Shown here piece after piece: positions 1 through 5,276 of a stretch of DNA of 5,276 bases. The translations under genes and the position numbers were made by a program. The notes beneath the pieces were generated by a model. The model was not told the origin of the DNA and ran no database searches. It saw only the letters and a list, made by a program, of their open reading frames with translations. Origin of the DNA: Deltaproteobacteria bacterium (lineage in GTDB: Bacteria > Desulfobacterota > Desulfobacteria > Desulfobacterales > JAUVKB01); NCBI GenBank assembly GCA_030596405.1, contig JAUVKB010000149.1, positions 1 through 5,276 of the forward strand, written 5' to 3'. The number at the start of each line of letters is the position of its first letter. Positions within the stretch are counted from its first letter, which is position 1.

Positions 1-818
1 ACCTCGATTATTACAGGGACTTAAAAGCCATAAAAGACGTTTTTTTAAGCTTTATAGACAAAATACCTTTTTATGGCCTTGCTGTCCTCTGCCTGGATAA
101 TAAGCCTATACAGGATGTTATACCTAAAATAAAAAAACGTTTTACAACTTACGGGATGAGCGCCCAGGCGGATTTCCAGGCAAGAAACGTGGTATTTGAA
201 GGGCTTAAAAGCAGGTTTAGCGTTTATCACCTTGGAAAACGGCTCGGGGAAATCCGTTTAAATCTTCCCGGCATCCATAATGTGTATAACGCCATGGCAA
301 GCGTTGTGGTGGGGATTGAACTCGAAATCCCGTTTGATGTTATCAAATATGCGCTTGAAACAATAGACGGTGTTCAGCGAAGGCTGGAAGTTAAAGGGGA
401 GATAAACCAGGTTACGGTTATAGATGACTATGGACATCATCCAACGGAAATAAGGACTACATTGCAGGCGGTAAAAGAGAGTTGGCCTGACAGGCGTATC
501 GTCGTAGTGTTTCAACCGCACAGATACACAAGAACCAGCGCGCTTTTTGATGATTTTACGCGGGCATTTTACCAGTCGGACCTGGTCATGGTACTTCCCA
601 TCTATCCGGCGGGGGAAAAAAAAATAAAAGGGATAGACAGCCCGGCTTTGTGCAAAGGAATCCGGATTCATGGGCACAAAGAGGTTATTTATGCGGATGG
701 ATTGGAAAATTCCGTTTCTCTTTTAAAGGGGATCGTAAAGCAGGGAGATATTCTGCTTACGCTTGGTGCGGGAGACGTATGGAAAGTCGGGGAAGAGGTT
801 TTGTTGAATGGCACTTGA
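1..818 (+). CDS. murC: UDP-N-acetylmuramate--L-alanine ligase MurC, 5'-truncated by window edge
   Basis: Cytoplasmic ATP-dependent ligase that joins L-alanine to UDP-MurNAc, the first step of the peptidoglycan stem peptide. The frame is open from the window edge (first full codon at position 3) to the TGA at 816-818, giving 271 visible residues. MurC is usually about 450-490 residues, so roughly the first 190, including the ATP-binding P-loop, lie upstream. Visible are the end of the Mur central domain, with the GIHNVYNAMA segment near 270-299, and the C-terminal ligase domain. Two motifs identify MurC rather than MurD, E or F: DDYGHHPTEI at 423-452 and FQPHRYTRT at 510-536. The C-terminus carries the expected LGAGDVW motif. 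The first visible residues (LDYYRDL) also fit the MurC central domain. The last codons overlap murB by 11 bp and include its ribosome binding site, which suggests coupled translation. The family assignment is secure. Confidence 0.97.
   Translation, partial: LDYYRDLKAIKDVFLSFIDKIPFYGLAVLCLDNKPIQDVIPKIKKRFTTYGMSAQADFQARNVVFEGLKSRFSVYHLGKRLGEIRLNLPGIHNVYNAMASVVVGIELEIPFDVIKYALETIDGVQRRLEVKGEINQVTVIDDYGHHPTEIRTTLQAVKESWPDRRIVVVFQPHRYTRTSALFDDFTRAFYQSDLVMVLPIYPAGEKKIKGIDSPALCKGIRIHGHKEVIYADGLENSVSLLKGIVKQGDILLTLGAGDVWKVGEEVLLNGT
795..798 (+). promoter_or_regulatory. Ribosome binding site of murB
   Basis: GAGG within GGAAGAGGTT, nine bases before the ATG at 808, lies inside the murC coding sequence. 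It supports this ATG as the murB start. It is only a partial Shine-Dalgarno match, so murB translation probably depends partly on ribosomes finishing murC (inference). Confidence 0.6.
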
Positions 819-1803
819 TTCAGGCTCAAGACAGTGGCTTATAAAACTTTTTGGCAAAAGTGTAAGATTTAAAGAGCCTATGTCAAAACACACGTATTTC
901 CGTGTCGGCGGCCCGGCGGAAGCATATGTTGCGCCTGAAAACTTTAAAGAACTTGTTACTCTTATAAAATGGACTCTGCAAAAAAATATTCCTTATTTTG
1001 TAATCGGTGACGGAACAAATCTTCTTGTTAAGGATAGAGGCATACATGGAGTCGTGATTACCCTGAAAAAATGTCTTAAAAAAATTACCTTGGTTTGTAA
1101 GGAACCGGTTTGTAAGGAACCGGCTTGTAAAGAAAAAGACAGAACTATTGTTGCGGCCATGGCTGGTGTCAAGATGCAAACCCTTTGTTCTTTTGCCATT
1201 GAACAGGGGCTTGGGGGTATGAACTTTGCTCTTGGTATTCCGGGTACGGTAGGCGGAGGCATTATGATGAATGCCGGCACTGCCTGTGGTTCGATGGAAA
1301 GTGTTTTGGATTCTGTAAAAATTTTGCTGCCGACCGGCGGGGTACAGAGGATAGAAAGAGAAGACCTTAATTTTTCTTACAGAAAAATTTCATGGGCCAA
1401 GGGGATAAAGACCAAAGGGAGAAACAGGGATGACCAGTGGCAAACAATAATTTTAGAAGGTTGTTTTTGTCTGTATCCTTCAGACAGGCAAAAACTGGAA
1501 AAAGAGGCCGAAGAAATCCTGAAAACGCGCTATAAAAATCAGCCTGCAAATTTGCCCAGCGCCGGTTGCTTTTTTAAAAATCCCCTGCATGGGAAAACAG
1601 CGGGGCAACTCATTGAATTGGCCGGGCTTAAAGGAAAAAGAAAAGGTGGAGCAAGAATTTCATCAAAGCATGCCAACTTCATAATAAACACAGGCAAAGC
1701 TTCAGCCGAAGAGATACTTGAACTTAAAGAACTGGCCCAGGAAACGGTAAAAAAAATGTTCGGTGTCGATCTTGAAACAGAGGTTAAAATTGTTGGGTTA
1801 TAA
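808..1803 (+). CDS. murB: UDP-N-acetylenolpyruvoylglucosamine reductase MurB
   Basis: FAD-dependent cytoplasmic enzyme that reduces UDP-GlcNAc-enolpyruvate to UDP-MurNAc with NADPH, supplying the substrate of MurC. It has 331 residues. The FAD domain shows HTYFRVGGPA (28-37), GDGTNLLV (67-74) and GIPGTVGGGIMMNAG (143-157). FSYR (189-192) holds the probable substrate-binding Arg192, equivalent to Arg159 of E. coli. SAGCFFKNP (251-259) carries Cys254 where E. coli has the proton donor Ser229. The C-terminal TEV at 324-326 offers the expected catalytic Glu. Oddities are a Cys/Lys-rich triplicated pentapeptide at 96-110 in the FAD domain, a basic insert around 197-211 before the ILEGCF strand, and nine cysteines overall. 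The ATG at 808 has a partial ribosome binding site and overlaps murC by 11 bp. All major motifs are intact, so the enzyme should be active. The family call is secure. Confidence 0.97.
   Translation: MALDSGSRQWLIKLFGKSVRFKEPMSKHTYFRVGGPAEAYVAPENFKELVTLIKWTLQKNIPYFVIGDGTNLLVKDRGIHGVVITLKKCLKKITLVCKEPVCKEPACKEKDRTIVAAMAGVKMQTLCSFAIEQGLGGMNFALGIPGTVGGGIMMNAGTACGSMESVLDSVKILLPTGGVQRIEREDLNFSYRKISWAKGIKTKGRNRDDQWQTIILEGCFCLYPSDRQKLEKEAEEILKTRYKNQPANLPSAGCFFKNPLHGKTAGQLIELAGLKGKRKGGARISSKHANFIINTGKASAEEILELKELAQETVKKMFGVDLETEVKIVGL
1093..1137 (+). repeat. 15-bp tandem repeat inside murB, three units
   Basis: Units lie at 1093-1107, 1108-1122 and 1123-1137. The first two are identical (GTTTGTAAGGAACCG); the third matches at 10 of 15 positions. 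The unit length is a multiple of three, so the reading frame is kept and the protein reads VCKEP-VCKEP-ACKEK (residues 96-110). The exact identity of the first two units suggests recent duplication by replication slippage. It lies between the GVVITL strand and the AAMAGV strand, where MurB proteins normally have a short turn. Confidence 0.93.
1780..1783 (+). promoter_or_regulatory. Candidate ribosome binding site of ftsQ
   Basis: GAGG within CAGAGGTT, nine bases before TTG 1793 and six before TTG 1790, inside the end of murB. The AGAGGTT heptamer and the nine-base spacing are the same as at the murB start. This is the main reason for preferring a start at 1793 (or 1790) over GTG 1763, which has no purine-rich site at a suitable distance. 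Confidence 0.4.
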
Positions 1804-2656
1804 ACGCATACGTAAAAATTGCCGCAAAAACAGCGCTGCAAAAAAACGGATTAAGAGATTAAAAGGCATTGCATTTTTTTTCAAAACAATGTCGGCTGCC
1901 GCTGTCCTGGCAGTCATAAGTTTTACCTTTATTTTCGGTTATGATGTCCTTACTCAATGTGACTATTTCAGGGCGGAAAAGTTGCTGGTAAAAGGCGCAC
2001 ACAGACTCACTGAAAAACAGGTGCTGGCTTGTGCCGAAATAAAGACAGGGATAAATATTCTTTCCGTTAGTCTTTCAATGGCGCGAATGAATTTACTGGC
2101 ACACCCCTGGATCTGCGCGGCCGAAGTAACCAGAGAACTGCCGGATGGAATAACCGTAAGAATAAAAGAGCACGAAGCGTTAGCTGTTGTCGATCTTGGT
2201 CTCAAATACCTTGTCAATTTTGATGGAGAAATTTTTAAAGAATTAGAGCCGTCGGATCCGGACGATCTGATAATTATAGATGGGCTGGAGTACTCAGATT
2301 TAAACGCTCCGGGCAAACCCAAAAGCAAAGCTTTTGATGCGGTAATAAGTGTCCTGAAACTGGGACAGGCGCAGGATAGTATTTTTCCTAACCGGCTGAT
2401 AAAAAAAATTGAGGTGGACAGAGAAATCGGGCTCACCCTTCACGCATCCGGTTATGAGCACGGCAGTGTCAAGAAAATAAAACTTGGGTATAAAGATTAC
2501 AAAAGCAAATATCGCGTGCTTGAAGACGTCTTTTTTTACCTGAATAAAGAAAAGCGGTGTCTGGACTTTGACTCGATTGATCTGAACAATATGGATCGTA
2601 TAGTCGTAAATCCTATAAAAACCAAATCGTCTGCCATAGACCATAAGGAGGTTTAA
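1793..2656 (+). CDS. ftsQ: Cell division protein FtsQ (DivIB family)
   Basis: Bitopic inner-membrane divisome protein, expected to recruit FtsB/FtsL and to connect the Z-ring with septal peptidoglycan synthesis. Counting from TTG 1793 it has 287 residues. A strongly basic cytoplasmic tail (about 1-30) is followed by one hydrophobic segment (about 32-53). A POTRA domain (about 59-133) begins FRAEKLLVKG and includes HPWI (104-107) and LPDGITVRIKEHEA (116-129), both typical of FtsQ. A C-terminal beta domain ends near 275. The start is uncertain. No ATG lies near the beginning; GTG 1763 gives ten more residues and a 41-bp overlap with murB but lacks a ribosome binding site, while TTG 1793 or 1790 has GAGG at a workable distance. 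The final codons AAG-GAG-GTT also form the ftsA Shine-Dalgarno sequence. Sequence conservation in this family is low, so the call rests on topology, the POTRA pattern and position before ftsA. Confidence 0.92.
   Translation: MGYKRIRKNCRKNSAAKKRIKRLKGIAFFFKTMSAAAVLAVISFTFIFGYDVLTQCDYFRAEKLLVKGAHRLTEKQVLACAEIKTGINILSVSLSMARMNLLAHPWICAAEVTRELPDGITVRIKEHEALAVVDLGLKYLVNFDGEIFKELEPSDPDDLIIIDGLEYSDLNAPGKPKSKAFDAVISVLKLGQAQDSIFPNRLIKKIEVDREIGLTLHASGYEHGSVKKIKLGYKDYKSKYRVLEDVFFYLNKEKRCLDFDSIDLNNMDRIVVNPIKTKSSAIDHKEV
2644..2651 (+). promoter_or_regulatory. Strong Shine-Dalgarno sequence of ftsA
   Basis: TAAGGAGG, a full eight-base complement of the usual 16S rRNA 3' end, ends six bases before the ftsA ATG. 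It lies within the last codons of ftsQ, so the K-E-V end of FtsQ is constrained by this signal. The surrounding ten bases ATAAGGAGGT are identical to those before ftsZ. Confidence 0.92.
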
Positions 2657-2657
2657 A

Positions 2658-3884
2658 ATGCAAGGACAGGAAAAAATTATCGTTGGCCTTGATATAGGAA
2701 CGACAAAAATTTGTGCTGTGGTTGGAGAAGTATACGGAGGTGATATAAATATAATCGGCATAGGGACTCATCCCTCAGTCGGACTCCGAAAAGGCGTGGT
2801 GGTAGATATTGAATCGACTGTTGAATCGATTAAAAAGGCGGTTGAAGAAGCAGAGCTGATGGCGGGTTGTGAAATTTCATCGGTATACGCCGGAATAGCC
2901 GGGGGACATATAACAGGTTTTAACAGCCGTGGGATCATCGCAATTAAAGGGTCGGAAATTACACAAAACGATATAGAGCGCGTCATTGATGCGGCGCGAG
3001 CCGTGGCGATTCCTATGGATAGAGAAGTAATACATGTGCTTCCTCAGGAATTTATCGTGGATGAACAGGCCGGCATACAGAATCCCATAGGCATGGCAGG
3101 AGTGCGATTGGAAGCAAAAGTACATATTGCTACCGGCGCTGTGACGTCTGCGCATAATATTGTAAAGTGCGCAAACAAAGCCGGCCTGGATGTATGTGAT
3201 ATTGTTCTCGAATCGCTTGCTTCCGGTGAAGCTGTTCTGACGGAAGAAGAAAAGGAATTGGGAACGGCACTTCTCGACCTTGGTGGTGGAACAACGGATT
3301 TGGCAATTTTTTCCTCCAAGAATATCAAACACACATTTGTTCTAGCCCTGGGAGGGAATAATCTTACAAACGATATAGCAATCGGACTGCGTGCGCCATT
3401 GAGTGAAGCGGAAAAAATCAAGAAAAAATATGGAGCGTGTATCGCACGAAATATCGGCGGCGAAGAGACAATCGAGGTACCGGGCATGGGGGGACGAAAA
3501 CACAGGAAGCTTCCCAGGCAGATACTCGGCGAAATTCTGGAACCCCGGGTGGAAGAGATTTTTTCACTGGTTAAAAGGGAGATATACAGGGCAGGAATGG
3601 AAAATGTTATTGTATCCGGAGTAGTAATAACAGGCGGCTCCGCACTTTTGGATGGCTTGCCCGAGGTTGCCGAATCGATTTTTAATCTTCCAACCCGTCT
3701 GGGCAAACCCCAGGGTATCAGCGGTCTTGTCGATGTCGTAAATAATCCGATGTATGCAACAGCCGTCGGACTTGTTTTATACGGCGCCAAGAATCAATCT
3801 GCAAAAAAATTCAGGATACGCGATTCAAACATTTTTAATCGCGTTATGACCAGGATGAAAAAGTGGTTTAAAGAGATTATTTGA
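2658..3884 (+). CDS. ftsA: Cell division protein FtsA, actin-like membrane anchor of the Z-ring
   Basis: Actin-fold ATPase that binds the FtsZ C-terminal peptide and holds FtsZ polymers at the inner membrane, also signalling to later divisome proteins. It has 408 residues, close to the usual 410-420. The phosphate-1 motif GLDIGTTK is at 10-17, the FtsA-specific 1C subdomain at about 84-165, phosphate-2 DLGGGTTD at 207-214 and the adenosine motif VVITGGSALLDG at 322-333. The C-terminal stretch NIFNRVMTRMKKWFKEII (391-408) is an amphipathic helix with basic and hydrophobic faces, the standard membrane-targeting element. The 1C domain separates it from MreB, DnaK and PilM-like relatives. The ATG has an excellent Shine-Dalgarno sequence and lies one base after the ftsQ stop. 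Nothing appears truncated or missing. Confidence 0.98.
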   Translation: MQGQEKIIVGLDIGTTKICAVVGEVYGGDINIIGIGTHPSVGLRKGVVVDIESTVESIKKAVEEAELMAGCEISSVYAGIAGGHITGFNSRGIIAIKGSEITQNDIERVIDAARAVAIPMDREVIHVLPQEFIVDEQAGIQNPIGMAGVRLEAKVHIATGAVTSAHNIVKCANKAGLDVCDIVLESLASGEAVLTEEEKELGTALLDLGGGTTDLAIFSSKNIKHTFVLALGGNNLTNDIAIGLRAPLSEAEKIKKKYGACIARNIGGEETIEVPGMGGRKHRKLPRQILGEILEPRVEEIFSLVKREIYRAGMENVIVSGVVITGGSALLDGLPEVAESIFNLPTRLGKPQGISGLVDVVNNPMYATAVGLVLYGAKNQSAKKFRIRDSNIFNRVMTRMKKWFKEII

Positions 3885-3887
3885 TTT

Positions 3888-3902
3888 TTAGTTCTTAACT
3901 AA
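3888..3902 (+). repeat. Small perfect inverted repeat in the ftsA-ftsZ gap
   Basis: TTAGTT-CTT-AACTAA has six-base perfect arms around a three-base centre and lies just after the ftsA stop. It is AT-rich, so it would form only a weak hairpin, and no T-tract follows. It could be a minor operator-like site or chance in an AT-rich gap; I cannot assign a function. Confidence 0.4.
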
Positions 3903-3913
3903 CCATTAATCTA

Positions 3914-3921
3914 TAAGGAGG
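3914..3921 (+). promoter_or_regulatory. Strong Shine-Dalgarno sequence deciding the ftsZ start
   Basis: TAAGGAGG ends eight bases before ATG 3930. An in-frame GTG at 3921 begins at its last base, so that GTG cannot be the true start even though it gives a longer frame. The context ATAAGGAGGT is identical to the site before ftsA. Confidence 0.92.
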
Positions 3922-3929
3922 TGGGGGAA

Positions 3930-5120
3930 ATGACATTTATGTTTGCGGAAAGTGAAAAATCTGCTAAAATCAAGGTAATCGGTATCGGAGGAGCAGGCGG
4001 GAATGCTATTAACAACATGATTGCTTCCGATCTTCAAGGTGTTAAATTCATAACGGCTAACACAGATAACCAGTCGCTTGATATGTCAAAGGCAGACGTT
4101 AGAATTCAGATAGGAGAAAAACTTACTGAGGGACTCGGCGCAGGCGCAGATCCTAAAAAAGGGAGGGAAGCTGCGCTTGAAAATGAGGACGCAATCAAGG
4201 AGATTCTTGAGGGCAGCCATATGGTATTTATTACTGCCGGACTCGGTGGTGGAACAGGCACCGGCGCTGCTCCTGTTGTGGCTGAAATCTGCAAAGAGAT
4301 GGGTATCCTGACTGTTGCCGTTGTAACAAAACCGTTTTCCTTTGAGGGGAAGAAACGGGCAAGGCAAGCCGAGGAAGGAATTAATGCATTAAAGGAAGTT
4401 GCCGATACAGTGATTACTATTCCAAACGACAGGTTAAGAGGGATTGCATCTAAAAATGCCAAAATGGTCGATATGTTCAGGAAGGCAGATGAAATTCTTC
4501 TCCATTCCGTAAGGGGCATTACCGATCTTATCATGATGCCGGGCCTGGTCAATCTTGATTTTGCTGATGTTAAAACAACAATGTCAAAGGCCGGCATGGC
4601 CTTGATGGGCATCGGAATATCAAGTGGTGAAAACCGGGCTATCGAGGCTGCCGAACGGGCTATATCCCATCCGCTTCTCGAAGATATTTCCATTTCAGGC
4701 GCCAGAGGCGTTTTGATGAACATTACCAGTACAAGTGATTTAACACTGGATGAGATGACCGAAGCTTCCGATCGGATATATAAGGAGGTCGGCGATGATG
4801 CGGAAATAATTTGGGGCCAGGCCATTGATGAAGATCTTGGCGACGAGATGAGGGTCACTGTAATCGCAACAGGTATAGGTGGCTCTGAACCTCTGATGCC
4901 GGAAAAGACACAACTCATAGACAAGACATTTGGAGGTAAAGTCAGGGATATCACGCCCGCTGATCTGCAAAATGCTGTAAACTATGACGTGCCGACGTTT
5001 GTTCGCGAGAAAAAAGCTGTCGGCGATACCGCCGAAGCTGTATATAAAGGATACAAGGGGATTGTAATCGACAACAATGATCTTGACGTCCCTACCTTTT
5101 TGAGAAGAAAAGCCGATTAG
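3930..5120 (+). CDS. ftsZ: Cell division protein FtsZ, tubulin-like GTPase
   Basis: Cytoplasmic GTPase that polymerises into the Z-ring at the division site. From ATG 3930 it has 396 residues, a normal length. The GTP-binding core shows GGAGGNA (20-26), NTDNQSL (44-50), the tubulin signature GGGTGTG (106-112) and the NDR segment (166-168). The synergy loop NLDFADVKTTM (208-218) has Asn208, Asp210 and Asp213, needed to hydrolyse GTP in the neighbouring subunit. The core ends near residue 318 and a short variable linker follows. The C-terminal peptide DVPTFLRRKAD (386-396) is the expected docking site for FtsA and other ring partners. A related DVPTFVR occurs at 353-359, which is unusual. A possible hairpin covers the TAG stop. 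The start is set by the Shine-Dalgarno sequence; the upstream in-frame GTG is excluded. Position after ftsA is the classical arrangement. Confidence 0.99.
   Translation: MTFMFAESEKSAKIKVIGIGGAGGNAINNMIASDLQGVKFITANTDNQSLDMSKADVRIQIGEKLTEGLGAGADPKKGREAALENEDAIKEILEGSHMVFITAGLGGGTGTGAAPVVAEICKEMGILTVAVVTKPFSFEGKKRARQAEEGINALKEVADTVITIPNDRLRGIASKNAKMVDMFRKADEILLHSVRGITDLIMMPGLVNLDFADVKTTMSKAGMALMGIGISSGENRAIEAAERAISHPLLEDISISGARGVLMNITSTSDLTLDEMTEASDRIYKEVGDDAEIIWGQAIDEDLGDEMRVTVIATGIGGSEPLMPEKTQLIDKTFGGKVRDITPADLQNAVNYDVPTFVREKKAVGDTAEAVYKGYKGIVIDNNDLDVPTFLRRKAD
4986..5117 (+). other. Two C-terminal-peptide-like motifs at the end of FtsZ
   Basis: DVPTFVR (codons 4986-5006) and terminal DVPTFLRRKAD (codons 5085-5117) start 33 residues apart. 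Five residues, D-V-P-T-F, are identical, followed by a hydrophobic residue and Arg. The codons differ in the third base for Val, Pro and Thr (GTG/GTC, CCG/CCT, ACG/ACC), so this is not a recent DNA copy. The terminal copy is the canonical docking peptide; the role of the internal one is unknown. Confidence 0.8.
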
Positions 5121-5133
5121 GTAGAGTCAAACC

Positions 5134-5164
5134 TGATTGAAACTTATAATATCATGATTGAAAC
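5134..5164 (+). repeat. 10-bp direct repeat in the ftsZ downstream gap
   Basis: TGATTGAAAC occurs at 5134-5143 and 5155-5164, start to start 21 bp, about two helical turns. Each copy is followed within a few bases by TATAAT. The same-face spacing would suit paired protein binding, but chance in AT-rich sequence is possible. Confidence 0.6.
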
Positions 5165-5172
5165 AATATAAT
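5145..5172 (+). promoter_or_regulatory. Possible -10 elements before the downstream gene
   Basis: Consensus TATAAT hexamers lie at 5145-5150 and 5167-5172. Neither has a good -35 hexamer 16-18 bp upstream and neither has an extended -10 TG. TTGAAA occurs at 5137-5142 and 5158-5163 but at unsuitable distances. If the second is used, transcription would begin near 5179, about 14 bases before the ATG at 5193. Weak candidate only. Confidence 0.2.
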
Positions 5173-5192
5173 GGTATGCCCAATAATAATTG

Positions 5193-5276
5193 ATGGCATA
5201 TAAAGCCGATAAATCACATGGACGATTTGCTGAATCAGAGATAGGCACAATCCGAAAAGACTGGAGAGGACGTGTC
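5193..5276 (+). CDS. Start of a probable radical SAM family protein, truncated by window edge
   Basis: An open frame begins at ATG 5193, right after two in-frame TAA codons (5184-5189), and continues for 28 codons to the window edge. The visible protein starts MAYKADKSHG and ends GTIRKDWRGRV. The ending resembles, from memory, the N-terminus of a group of B12-domain-type radical SAM proteins in which a GTI-K-W-GR segment leads into an AL-YPN-Y motif; such a gene often follows ftsZ in Desulfobacterota. The radical-SAM CxxxCxxC motif lies beyond the window, so the assignment cannot be confirmed here. No clear Shine-Dalgarno sequence precedes the ATG; TTG 5190 is the only earlier alternative. 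The 72-bp gap after ftsZ leaves open whether it is part of the same transcript. Confidence 0.55.
   Translation, partial: MAYKADKSHGRFAESEIGTIRKDWRGRV

Noticed and set aside
616..624. A9 homopolymer after G5 in murC, a possible slippage or frameshift site
   Set aside because: It encodes ordinary Glu-Lys-Lys codons. Slipping by -1 or +1 meets a stop at 635-637 or 625-627, so no meaningful alternative product results.
650..844. Small + strand frame overlapping the end of murC and start of murB
   Set aside because: It lies wholly within conserved coding sequence in another frame and its translation shows no recognisable features.
3881..3910. Promoter between ftsA and ftsZ (TTGATT with ATTAAT at 18 bp)
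   Set aside because: The -10 match is only four of six and the implied transcription start would fall in the Shine-Dalgarno sequence.
3921..3929. GTG 3921 as the ftsZ start, giving 399 residues
   Set aside because: The GTG starts at the last base of the TAAGGAGG Shine-Dalgarno sequence; ATG 3930 at eight bases spacing is the credible start.
4106..4954. Long open frame on the minus strand opposite ftsZ (and a similar one opposite ftsA at 3044-3790)
   Set aside because: They are shadows of strongly conserved genes, with low-complexity Ser/Ile/Pro-rich translations, no recognisable domain and no supporting start signals.
5134..5164. Repeats ending in ATTGAAAC, which resembles the 3' end of many CRISPR repeats
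   Set aside because: The repeat is only 10 bp, occurs twice, and has an 11-bp gap. That is far too short for CRISPR repeats and spacers.

Overview
This window is a stretch of the division and cell wall (dcw) cluster of a Gram-negative-type bacterium, all on the + strand: the 3' part of murC, then murB, ftsQ, ftsA and ftsZ, then the first 28 codons of another gene. The order murC-murB-ftsQ-ftsA-ftsZ with no ddl gene between murB and ftsQ, the moderate AT bias at wobble positions, the protein styles and a probable radical-SAM gene after ftsZ suggest a Desulfobacterota (former Deltaproteobacteria), probably near the Desulfobacterales. That assignment is inference from gene order and remembered family sequences, not from a search.

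Layout. Positions 1-818 hold the last 271 residues of MurC, which adds L-Ala to UDP-MurNAc. MurB (808-1803) makes UDP-MurNAc and overlaps murC by 11 bp. FtsQ (about 1793-2656) is a bitopic divisome protein whose gene overlaps murB; its start is not certain. FtsA (2658-3884) begins 1 bp after the ftsQ stop, behind a very strong Shine-Dalgarno sequence located in the last ftsQ codons. FtsZ (3930-5120) follows after 45 bp, with an identical strong Shine-Dalgarno sequence. A 72-bp AT-rich gap (5121-5192) contains a 10-bp direct repeat and two TATAAT hexamers. An open frame from 5193 then runs off the window.

The genes form one functional chain. MurC and MurB act in consecutive cytoplasmic steps of peptidoglycan precursor synthesis, MurB first. 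FtsZ forms the cytokinetic ring, FtsA ties it to the membrane, and FtsQ links the ring to the periplasmic synthesis machinery. The overlaps and short gaps, and the absence of a visible internal terminator, suggest a single transcript with translation stepped up at ftsA and ftsZ.

I do not see a previously undescribed system here; it is a core housekeeping region. The details most worth a second look are a Cys-rich 15-bp tandem repeat inserted in frame into a MurB loop, and two FtsA/ZipA-type C-terminal peptide motifs in FtsZ, 33 residues apart, that resemble each other in protein but differ in codons.
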